Assembly: GCA_035235625.1 (NCBI GenBank)
Contig: CP141142.1
Location: 35,846,995-35,910,994, forward strand
Length of the DNA: 64,000 nt
Direction: 5' to 3'
From: Saururus chinensis
Taxonomy: Eukaryota > Streptophyta > Magnoliopsida > Piperales > Saururaceae
Shown: positions 10,491-20,916 of the stretch, in pieces
How positions within the stretch are numbered: the stretch's first letter is position 1
How the letters are laid out: each line of letters begins with the position of its first letter
Position numbers and translations under genes: made by a program
The notes under the pieces: model-generated
What the model saw: the letters and a program-made list of their open reading frames with translations, nothing else
The model's database searches: none
What the model was told of the DNA's origin: nothing

Positions 10491-11288
10491 CATGATTAGA
10501 AAGCGTGTGGAAGACACTTTTCATGCAGTTTATGTGTAAAATTATGCTTGAATTAATTAGATGAACTATTACCTATGCCCAATGGATGCTAGGTTATAAC
10601 TTGATCATTTGTGCGTTGACTTTGATAGGTGTGTTATATGCATTTTAGCTTTTATATTTATAGATAAATAGGGGTTTAGCAAGGGAATGATTAGAAAATG
10701 GTATACCATGTCAATTATGAATTTTAATTGCTATATTGTCATGTCTTAATGGTTTTCTAATTATTATCGTCGTATTCAAACCTTGCTAAGTTTTACTCAC
10801 CTCATTTTCTGTGTTTATATTTTAGGGCTACATAGTGCAGCATGCAGTCAAGCAGGACTCTCGATTTGAGGAACGATCGGGGAGAGCATGAGATTAGGTG
10901 TGGATGCATTTAGACTTTGTTATGTTTTTCTTATTTACTCTATTATGATAATAGAACATCATGTATGGTGGTTATTATTTTTAGACTCATGTATATCTTA
11001 TGTTTTTAGATTTATTTGAGACCTTGATTTGAGCCATGTGTATTAGCTCAGTATTCTATGTATGTGGGTATAAGACTTGCGGACTAGTTTTAAGTTAAAG
11101 TCCTTTTTTGTTCTACTTATTGCTCTTGTTCAAAGGATGTGAGATATGTAACTCCGCTAATTAAACTGCCCATATGAGGGGCTAAATCTTCTGTTATCCG
11201 TTAATCTCTTTCAATTTCGTCACCTCCGTGTACTTGACCTGCCCTTGGACTGGGTTCGGCTTGGGTAGGGCAATGCCGGGGTGTGACA

Positions 11289-11293
11289 AGTTT
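11289..11293. repeat. Target site duplication AGTTT of element A (right copy)
   Basis: This is an exact match to 4007-4011 and directly follows the terminal GTGTGACA of element A. Confidence 0.85.
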
Positions 11294-13379
11294 AGGCTCA
11301 CGTATGTCAACATAAGCCAAAACATCATGAGCCATTAGATCGAGATTCGATGGAGGGGGCAAAAATCAACCTCCCTTATGAATTATGTGTGTTATTAGAT
11401 CGAAATAAGAAGGTGCATGATGTAGGGGCTCAGGCAGATGTGAGTGAGCCTTGGCTCATATAAATATAGTTTATATATCATATATGATATATTATATTGG
11501 TACAAATATGTAAATATATGTCTTTTTATATACTCCTTCCATCCCTAGATTATTAACTCCATTTGATTTTTCAAAATGAAATAATCAAATGGAGCTATTA
11601 ATCTAGGATGGAAGGAGTATGTCATAAACATATATTTAAATTAATGATTGTATTTATAATATATATTATTTATATATAATTTTAAAATTATTTTCGGGTT
11701 TGGGTTTAAGTTCGTGTTCGAGCTGAGTTGAGTCAAGATGGAATACGCTCAAACTCGGCTTGAGTCTATTCGAGCTTGAATCAAGTTTGAGCCGAGCCCT
11801 ATTCGAGCCGAGCCTAATTCGAATTGACCCGAGCTAAGTTGGCCTTGTTCACTTGATAAATTGGCTCGGCTCATTAATAACCCTATATTATTAAGTTTTA
11901 AATTTCAATGGGTATAATAGATAAGAAAATTTTAAAATAGGGATACGCCACATATAAAAAAATATCTTAAAAATAATAAAAATAAAAATTTTAAAATTAG
12001 TTCCATAGCACCACCCTGGCCAAATCAACCCCAGTTCCCTTCTCTGTTTCCAGCTTTGGAAAAGGCTCCCGCCTTGCTATTATGCTAAAAAACTAGCCTT
12101 CACACATTTTAACTACTTTTTATATGTTCATTTAAATATTGCAGGAGACTCTCACGGGCTTATGCTTCACATTTTTTAGTGTAAACTCTTACTCCTAGCA
12201 TTGTCTCAATATTCTCCGAAATTTGTGTAAATCTTCACATTTCAACTCAAACAAATAATCAGAAAAATGTTCGTCTAATTCTCTAAAGTTATGCATTTTA
12301 TTTAAATGTGTGACAATTTCTTGCATATGCGCCAGAATAATAAGAAACCGCCAAAGTTTGTGGCCTAGTTCCATGAGGCCCATGCGGTTGTCTGTCCTAT
12401 TGGAGACCTCTCGCCGCATGACATTTGAGTGAAGCTTGATTGTTTTTCCATGTAGCCAAAATTTATTTAGAAGTTTTTATTGGAAAAAGCTAGGTTGACC
12501 ATCAGATAATGGTCTCACCGAGCCAGAGCTAAACATTCTCTTTTTCATTTTTCCCTCTGTCCTAATTTAATAATTTTATTTTAAAAAAAATTTATTTTAT
12601 ATTTATAGCTTCATTTTATTCAATTTAGGTAATTAAAAACTTATAAAAAAATATTATAAATTTATTTTTTTCTGTTAAATATGAGTTAAATAAAAATTAT
12701 TATTTTTTAAAATATAACTATTAATATAAAATAGAAAAAATATATCTAAATTGTTCTAAGCCCAGTCAAATCACTTATGAACAAATTACATTTTAATTTT
12801 ATGTCAATACATTTATGTATGAACTTCCGAACAAATTAAATTTTGATTTTATGACAATGCATTCATGTATGAACTTTGTGGGTTAGATTGAAGATGAAGA
12901 ATTTTCCAGAAGAGAAAAAAATATTTTTTTTGATGATTTGATATGGTATTTGTAGGATGCAATTTTGTGTATTATATTATTTTATAATATAAAACAAATT
13001 GATAAATTATTAAATTTTAAATTTTTGACTATTTAACTATGCTTTATACCATTAACCCCTAACTGACCCATCTTATTCCCCTATTATAATCTTCATTTTT
13101 TAGGTTATATTAATTGTATCTTTTTTAATATTATATATTATATTACACTCCCAAATTTAGATTCGTGCATTTTTAATATCTCATTAGAAAGCTTTTGACG
13201 AGCTCTATTATATGATATCTTTTATGATTATATTTTTAAATTTTTATTATTTTAAATTTTAAAATAATATATTATAACTATAACATGTAAGTGAGATTTT
13301 TATTTAATATATATTTTATTTTATCTATTTAATATTTACACGCATATATTTTTATTAATAATTTTTTTAAAAAATATTT
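11294..13379. other. AT-rich intergenic DNA
   Basis: Apart from the Stowaway element at 11533-11617, no gene or clear repeat is seen. The stretch from 12540 to 13380 is strongly AT-rich and has no usable open frame. The 74-residue minus-strand frame near 12195-12419 has no recognisable homology. Confidence 0.5.
11533..11617. mobile_element. Stowaway-like MITE, 85 bp
   Basis: A nearly perfect foldback begins CTCCTTCCATCCCTAGATTA and ends TAATCTAGGATGGAAGGAG. It is flanked by TA on both sides (11531-11532 and 11618-11619), the Tc1/mariner-type target. The arms carry ATTTGATT and AATCAAAT around a short loop. Confidence 0.9.
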
Positions 13380-13527
13380 TTTTGACTTGAAGATTTTTAC
13401 CTTAAAACACTACTTCATCCCTCCCACACCATTGATGAGTAGAGCCTATATTTTTAATAAGTTGTAGGCTCTTAATGATATGGGATAGATGAAGTAGCGT
13501 TTTGACGCGAAAACCTTCGCGTCAAAA
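13380..13527. mobile_element. Foldback MITE upstream of the transporter gene
   Basis: The left arm starts TTTTGACTTGAAG and runs through ACTACTTCATC. The right arm, read in reverse complement, starts TTTTGACGCGAAGG and runs through GCTACTTCATC. Inner arms pair AGAGCCTA with TAGGCTCT. The arms match over roughly 65 bases, making an almost complete hairpin. The right terminus is itself a short palindrome (TTTTGACGCGAA, AACC, TTCGCGTCAAAA), whereas the left arm has lost its CpG pairs. It ends about 240 bp before the start codon of the transporter gene, so it lies in or near that promoter. Confidence 0.7.
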
Positions 13528-13770
13528 TAGCACTACTCAATTTTTAATTAAAAAAAGAGTAGCAAGAGAAAAGAAAAATTGAAAAAAGGGTCCAGTTATT
13601 TTTTAATTGGATGGTTCATTTGCTTTCAAACACTGAACCGGCTCTGGCTGCTGACGATTTCTTCAACGACCAATCCGAAACGGAAACCGATACCAATACG
13701 AAGCCCGACAAATACCTTGTGCCACCCGGACATTGCGCAGCTGATCCATGCCGGGCTGAGGACGGCGACG

Positions 13771-16700
13771 ATGGCATCCCGGATCCGCCTGGAGGGCATC
13801 GTCTCGTCGATGGTCTCTGTTCGCCCGCACGAGGTTTCTGCCCTGGTTCATTCGTCTTCCTGCTTCTTCTTCGTGAGTTGATCGAAACTCATGTTTCATT
13901 TCGTCGTTGGAAATTCTTAGTTTTTGTTTAATTTTGTTTTGTTGGAAATGGCAGGACGATTTCAGAACTGGGTTTGTCGCGTTCGAATTTTTCTTAGGCT
14001 GTAATGTTTGACTTTGTTCTTTCATTTCGTGTTTGTCATCAATCGTTTGAAGGATAAGTTTTGTTCTATGACAGACTGTGCTGCATTTGTTTTTTTCTTT
14101 GTTTCTCCTGACAATGTGACGAATTGGAATTGGTGAATTGTTTAAATGGAGATCTTGACATGAGTAGAGTTCCGGAACTCCTGATGGTTTGCATTTATGC
14201 GTCAATTATAATCACATTTTAGGGAAAAACCGAGGATTTATGATGATCACAGGTTGTGATATGATGTCTACCTGCGAAACAATTTGAAACCCACATTTTG
14301 TATTTGTTACTATTCATGACTCCTTTATGGATTTATTGTAGTTGATTAAGAACTATATCGAAATTTGCAGGCTCCACTGTCTTGAATGCTAATTTATTTT
14401 GTTCTGCTCTTTGTGAAGTTCAATTTTAAAAAGAAGATTTTCTGATTTTTTAATTTTTTCTTCATTTTTTTTGTATAGCTGACCAATCATGAGTTGTTTG
14501 AATAGGAATATGTAGCTTAGACTATGTTTTTCTATTTGCAGGGATGATTGTGCGTAAGTGGTCTGAATTAGGAAATGTAGCTTCCACTTTGATTTTGTAA
14601 CAAAGATGGTCAAAAGGCCAAATAGATTAACTGGGCCAAGGGGGAAGAAGATATTGTTAGCACAACTTTTATTGTTATTGTGGAATATGTTTGTAAGTTT
14701 GTCTTGCCTAATTATGGGAAAAAATTTAAACCTTCCTTTTGCTGCTTGTTATCTGCAGATTTTAAGTTCTTATTTTGTTGTTCTTCCCTTGCGTGATGAA
14801 GGAGCAATATCATTAGGCCTGGACAATCTTCCAGGCCTCTTTGTTGGATCTTTAGTACTTACATTAGTTGCTGCTCCTATTACAAGTGTCATTTTCTCAC
14901 TCCCCAATGTTTCCAAAGGCAAGGTACAAGAATATTGGTTTTCTTTTTAACTTTGAAATTTATCTGCTGAATACCACTATCTAAGTGAGGCTTGGTGTGA
15001 CTAGGGAGTAGAATATTAAACTTGTACATGTACAAGCTTTATCCATTAGTCAACTTGCCCTTTATGTTATGCTTTACAATCAACTGATGTTATTTTGTGA
15101 AGAACTTTAACAATAATAAAATGGTTTTCTCATTTTCAGAACACCCAAATTTTGCATGTTGATTTGTTATTGTAGACTTTTTGAGTTGGAGTTTTGATAT
15201 ATGCTTTTACGTAGAACATGACAGGTGCTTCTTCATATTTCAGGCTTTGTTATTGATACACAGATTTTTTAGTGTATCATTAGCTATATTCTTTATTGCG
15301 TGGTATGCTTCTTCAGCAGGATCTTTGCCTTCCAGTTCCAAAGTAGGAAATTACTGGCTGCTATATTACCTACATATTCAACATTCAATAATTGGCATTA
15401 AATGGTTCTATCTTCTCTTCGAAAGAGGTGTCTGTTTCTCATTAGTTGATGTCTCAGGACAAAGTGGTTGATGTTAATCAAGGCTCTCCTGCCCAGTCTT
15501 CAAGGTGGGGTCAACATGGGTGGTTTTTTGTGTCAGTTAGAATTGCCTTGTTCCTCTGGGTATGACCACGAAGCTTGTTGATTGTGTCGATTGTCAGTAA
15601 TGTTCATTTAGTTGTCATTTTATTCTAATTCTGATCATGTTGTGATTAGAACTATTTACTATTTTCTCTAGGTTGCCTTGCTTAATCTGATAACCATTTC
15701 TTCGACATGGGCTCGAGTTATTGATGTGATGGACAATGAGGTTTGTATCATCCAATAGGTTTTTTATGTGATAGTTTACTAGAGGAAAATGTTAATTTGT
15801 TTTTTTTCAGGCAGGTTCGAGATTGTTTGGTTTTGTTGGTGCGGGTGCTACTCTTGGTCAACTTCTTGGCTCGTTGTTTGCGGCAGGATTTGCTTGGCTT
15901 GGGCCTTGTATGATTTTTTTTCAGTATTTTTTAATTAAAAAAATATCATTGTGCAATCTTGATGTTTTGCAATATTTGAACCTTCTTTGGCTTCTTGTTT
16001 CTATACAGTTTTACTTTTGATTTCTGCCCTTCTGATGGAGTTTGCTGCACAGTCATCAAAGGGGATAAGCCATGACACTCACCGTGAATATGAAGAATTG
16101 TCTCTTATAAGGTAATTGAAGTGTGTCTTTTATCTATGCTGCTAAATCTTTAAAAGAGGTGTTAACTAGTAATATTTTTTTCCTTGTTAAAATTCTAGTG
16201 AAATCATGTTTGATATATTAATAGAGGATGATGCATTTCTAAACTTTTTAAAAAAATTTACATAACAATTACATCAATTTGACTGCAGTGAGCTACAAAA
16301 AGTACCTCAAGATATCTTATCGTAATGTATGCATTTATTCTTCCATTTGTGTCACTCTTTGGCATGTCTATCAATGGGACTTAGAAGGTTCTTATTCCAC
16401 TAGTATGGAAAGGATCCTATATTTGGGGTCTTTTTGGATACAGAGAAAGGGAAGGAGAAAAGGAATGTGAATGAAATTTTAGGAAAGGGCTTTGAGGGAA
16501 GGAGCAAGACTTACTCCTCTCAAAATCCCTACCTTTGGGTGGGGAAATTTTGGGGCTCTTTTTTCCTATTACTAGATCTCTCAGCCAAAGGAATGTTGCA
16601 TCAATTGATATTTTATTTTGGTTTTCAGACACTCTTTAATTTCGATATTTATCTTTTGTTGGAAGGAAATATATTGAAAAATATTAGATAGCTTATGTAG

Positions 16701-19700
16701 ACGACATGGTTGGAACAAGTGAGAAGATGTGGAAATGGCTTATGATAGGGCCACATGTTGGAGAAGAATTTTGTTGTTCTTTCTTCTTGTGCCCTGCCAC
16801 TATCCTTATTATTCTATCTCAGTAGGTCTTAAAGGCATGTAGGTCTCTCATTATTACAACTGTAGGCTTTTCGGATGTAATCGGGGCATTGGATTGATTG
16901 TAATCAGATATTAAATGTGTATGGGGTGAGATTAGGGGCCCACTGATGGCGGGCCAGCCCACCCTAGGGCCACGTGCCAGGCTCTTGGAGCCTTTATTTA
17001 TTAGTGGCATGAAGGCCTTCTCCTTCATCTTGAAATTGAACTATCTTTTCCTTCTCTCTACTTCTTCTTCGTCCCTTCCTTTCTCCTTTACTTGCCAAGG
17101 TACTGTTGTGTTCCACGTTGGAAGACATCACTACGGCATACAAATGGGATGAGGTGTCGACGTTGATGACATATAAAGGCCACCACACTTTCTAATTTAA
17201 GGTTGTTTGTATTAAGACTACATACAATCCTTCACAAAGAATGTCTTTTATAGAAAATAACTATTGTACTTTAAAACTGATCTGGTTATTTTGATTTCTA
17301 ACTAAGAAATTGAAAATGTTTTTCCCAGTCAGAACAAACAGAGGTGGGTTGTATAAATTCTGACCTAAGTTGGACATGAATGTGGAAAAGATTTGTCCAA
17401 CATTAGTTTATCTTACTGGCAGCCCTGCCCAAGATGACAGACTGATTTGTGAATTATATTTTGACATAATAAGTAGAGCTGGTTGGTCAATCTGTCTCAG
17501 TCAGGAACATGCGAGTTAACTGAATGACTTAATTGGATGCCCATGTGGGTAATGGATAGTGTTCGAAGATGCTTCATAATTTTAATGATATAAATATTCT
17601 GTAAAAACAAGGAAAATGTGAACTTACCTGTTTATTAGATTATTCTTTTTTAATCCCTAAAAAATATAGGAGATAACAGCTATTTTTTGCCAAACAATTC
17701 TATTAGAGTGAGCGGAACCAAATTGTGCAAATTTTTAGTTCATTGTCCAGGTCTGCTGAGTAAGTGATTATTCCCAACGAAAGGACCAAATACACCATAT
17801 ATATGAGAAGACCGAAAAGGGTTTTAAATATCAAGAATTCATTTTGTATTTTCTGAAAGACCTTGTACAAGCTGTGTAGCAATAATCATTCTCTCAAATT
17901 TCTAATCTGCTGATTTTTTATTATTTAATAGGATCTTTGTTGTATTTTGCATTGTAAATATGGATATCCTAATTATCATTCGAAAATAGGACATGTTTTG
18001 GACACTTTTCTGTCTTGCCCTGTACCCTAGTATGCGGGCCACATTAGTTAGAGGAAATGTAGGAAATAATATGGTAAACCTCCATTGCAGGAAGAATCAA
18101 ATGTTTTGACATCCAGCTGAAAACATTAGATGTTTGATGGTTATATTGCTTTGAATCTCTTTCTTTGGTTTATGTTTGGGAAGAAAAAAGTGGGTAATAA
18201 TTTTACAAACATTGGTTGTGGGCATTATAATCTGAGTATTTAGGTGAAAAGATAAAACACTAGATGTTTGCTTTGAATCTCTCAACTAGATTTTTGTTTG
18301 GGGTCCTAGGTAATCTACACTTTATATTTGGAACATGACTGTGACTTTAGCTCATATTTCTTCAAGTGCGTTGCAAACAATCAAGATCATCTTCTTTGTC
18401 ATTGTGTTCGTTGTTGTTATCATGATCATTATTACCAATGTCAACAGCAACAGCACCACCACCACAACTACATCCTAATTAACTGGTCAGCTACATGGAT
18501 TGTATTCCTATCTCACTGGATCATGGACCATATAGTGTTCAAACACTACTTAAGAAAATCATTTTTATTGTATCCATCATTATCATCTATGCCTTATTCT
18601 GACCAATCTGGGGCTGGTGACAAGAATTATGTATATCACCATTTGACTCATGCTATAACGAAAATGATTAATTAAATTCCACGTAAGAACATAGTGGCTA
18701 TCTTTTATGCAGCATGCCCTTCCTGACACAATGTGTCATTTGTGACTTAATGCTTATGTCAGTGATAATTTACTCTATGTACAGGTTCTTTTCATAGAAA
18801 TCAAAGCAATGCGTTTAACTGTGTCTACCCTGTTGTAGAGAAGTGGTTCAAGATCAGCAGGTAGAAGCTGATAATAAAACAGGCTCAACACCAACAGGAT
18901 CTTGTTCCGAGTCATCTGCACATTCTACAAAGCCTGGATTGTGCATTTTGCTGGAGGGGCTGCTGCTTATACTGTCATCAACATACCTTCTATGTGTGTC
19001 TTTATTTCTGTGGCTGAGCGCAGTTGTTTCATCCTTCTTTTACTTTCAGGTAGGTACAATTAAATGCTGTCCAAAACTCTCAAGACATTTTCTCTAACTC
19101 TTTCTTATGTCATACTCCCTCTGTCCCAAAATAAGTGTCCTATTTGGTTTTTCAAAAGGAACTAAATTTAGTTCAAATAGGACACTTATTTTGGGATGGA
19201 AGGAGTACTATTTTCTGTTAGATACTTATGTGACTGTCTTGCATGCATGCATATTTAAAACATGATTTTACGTGGTCTGTGAGGATGTGAATTATCTTGC
19301 CTAATTTTGGCAAGTGATTGATGCTTTATATTGTTGATAATCCAATCCATCATATGATTTTAATAAAATACTTGGAAGGCTTGGAAAGTTGATGACAAGG
19401 CTCCTGTCATATTTTTGCTTATCTATTAAAGTAGTTTCTAGCATAAGAGAAACATCCTTCATTTTTCATGCATATCATCATCGTTCCCATCATTTATCTT
19501 CATTAGTGGCTTCCATTTATTATGAGCGAATTTTATCTGAGACATTTAAGCTTGGCTTTCTTTTGATGAATGCATTCTGTTTGGCAGAAAGTAACTGTAA
19601 TAGCCATGACTGTTGCGAGTCCACTTGAAAGAAGAAGGATGTTTGCAGAGATCAATAGCTTGATAGCTGTCTTCATTCTTATTGGGCAATTAACTTTGAC

Positions 19701-20916
19701 GGTATGCTGTTAATGTGCTGTCCTTGTATACCAATTTTTGATGTTCTTTGTCAATTTAATCATTCAGATTTATTTCAAAAGATTAGCTTTGATTTTTTCG
19801 CTTGAGCATATTTGTATTAGTTTTACTAGCCTCACATTTATGAGAATTTATTTTTGACTTGTTCTAATGTGCTCTTGCTATATATTATAATCTATTTTAG
19901 GGTCGGATTCTCACCATAGCTGGGGTTACTACCGCAATCTGTTCAGCTCCAGTTGTTGCATTCTCTATAATGATTCTTCTGTCTGCATGGCCCAATTGGA
20001 TGATGGTAGCCATCTCTGAGACCCTCAGAAAGGTCTGTTTGTCATTTTGGAAGTAACCCCTCAAGATTGGTGCAACTTAATTTGGAGTAGTTTGATTTTT
20101 AGTCTAAGGTTAAATGTTGGAATTAGTTGTTACTTAAACTAAACATCACATTATTGGAACGTTACTGCTTCACAGGTTGTCACATATGTCGTAACACGTC
20201 CAGGAAGGGAACTTCTTTTCACTGTTGTTTCACAGGATGAGAAATACAAGGCAAAGGTATAACTGATGTTTTGTTCATCATCATGATAAATAGATTGAAA
20301 TTTTTATTGGAGTTGTCACAAAAAGCTGAAATAATAAGAACACTATTTTACCTTATTGTGGCATTTACTGGCTCCATCTATCATTTAAACTTCTGATGGA
20401 ATACTTTTTTAACAATTTCTCTCAATTTTTCTAATTACAAGAGTGACATATAGTTCTTGGGGCAATAATTTTGCATATAAACAGAAATTATTGTAACTGA
20501 TAACTGAGTGTAATATGTAAACTTTCTTCTGTGCACAACCGAGCCAATCCACTTACAGCAAAGCATCAAAGTGCTGTAACCTCTTTAAGAGCAAATTAAT
20601 GGTGCAGATATGCATAGATGTTGTTGTTCAAAGACTTGGAGATGCAACTGCAGCAGGACTTTACAAGTTACTTTTCAGCACCCTTGACAAGAAAGCTTCA
20701 GCTGCTTGTCTTTATGCATTGCCTGTATGTATCTGTATTTGAACTTATTGTGAGTATTGAGCACTAAGTAGCTTTATAAGAAGTTGTACTGCAGATTATC
20801 TTGTGTTACTGAACCAATCTCTCCTTCAGGTGTGTGTTCTCTGGTTAGCCACAGCATTCCACTTAGGCCAGCGCCACCAGCAACTTGCCAAATTTCAAAG
20901 CATTTCAACATCATAG
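13771..20916 (+). CDS. ATP/ADP-translocase-like (TLC/Npt-type) multipass membrane transporter, 14 exons
   Basis: Exons by eye: 13771-13872, 14759-14923, 15244-15342, 15458-15559, 15672-15740, 15811-15907, 16009-16111, 16289-16321, 18839-19049, 19588-19701, 19901-20032, 20176-20256, 20608-20724, 20830-20916. All introns are GT..AG and all junctions keep frame, giving 503 residues from ATG to TAG. Landmarks are YFVVLPLRDEGAISLG (helix 1), LFGFVGAGATLGQLLGSLFA, a Ser/Thr-rich central loop, ASPLERRRMFAEINSL, and RPGRELLFTVVSQDEKYKAK before QRLGDATAAG. These follow the pattern of bacterial and plastid nucleotide-exchange transporters and their plant paralogues. About 10-12 hydrophobic segments are visible. 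The start is supported by the GTGAGT donor after a short MASRIRLEG leader. Substrate and membrane are unknown; no clear plastid transit peptide is seen. Confidence 0.8.
16322..18838 (+). other. Large intron 8 of the transporter gene
   Basis: At 2.5 kb this is the largest intron. A GGGTCTTTTTGGATACAGAG segment at about 16425-16640 resembles hAT-type MITE ends. The part from about 16680 to 17200 looks like unrelated inserted DNA. No coding frame inside it has recognisable homology. The His/Gln-rich frame at 18328-18675 comes from a CAACAGCAACAGCACCACC low-complexity run. Confidence 0.5.
19115..19205. mobile_element. Stowaway-like MITE, 91 bp, in transporter intron 9
   Basis: It begins CTCCCTCTGTCCCAAAATAA and ends TTATTTTGGGATGGAAGGAG, with TA on both sides (19113-19114 and 19206-19207). 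The arms are nearly perfect complements. It sits inside an intron and does not touch the splice sites. Confidence 0.9.

Larger units (their letters stand above)
4012..11288 (+). mobile_element. Element A: large solo-LTR-like insertion, split by element B
   Basis: It begins TGTAAGATCC and ends GGGGTGTGACA, the TG...CA form seen in plant Ty3/gypsy LTRs, and is flanked by a perfect AGTTT duplication. Removing the nested element B leaves about 3757 bp. No gag-pol reading frame, primer-binding site or second LTR is present, so a solo LTR of an unusually long type is the simplest reading. A TATAAAA lies about 390 bp in. Internal landmarks are a CGATCG-rich palindrome cluster (5085-5215), a 33-bp array (9664-9826), a 56-bp hairpin array (9912-10490), and a conserved GGGCTACATAGTGCAGCA block near the 3' end that is shared with B. 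A stand-alone non-coding element cannot be excluded. Confidence 0.75.

Noticed and set aside
13611-13931. 106-residue plus-strand frame over transporter exon 1
   Set aside because: It overlaps exon 1 in another frame, has no homology, and the exon 1 frame with its GTGAGT donor is better supported.
14606-14950. A separate transporter start at the ATG at 14606
   Set aside because: The stretch 14606-14758 reads as intron. Joining 13872 to 14759 keeps frame and gives a leader that fits the family better. The 14606 ATG would add unrelated residues.
18328-18675. 115-residue His/Gln-rich frame as a possible gene
   Set aside because: It lies inside intron 8 of the transporter gene and depends on a CAACAGCAACAGCACC low-complexity run. 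No homology is recognised.
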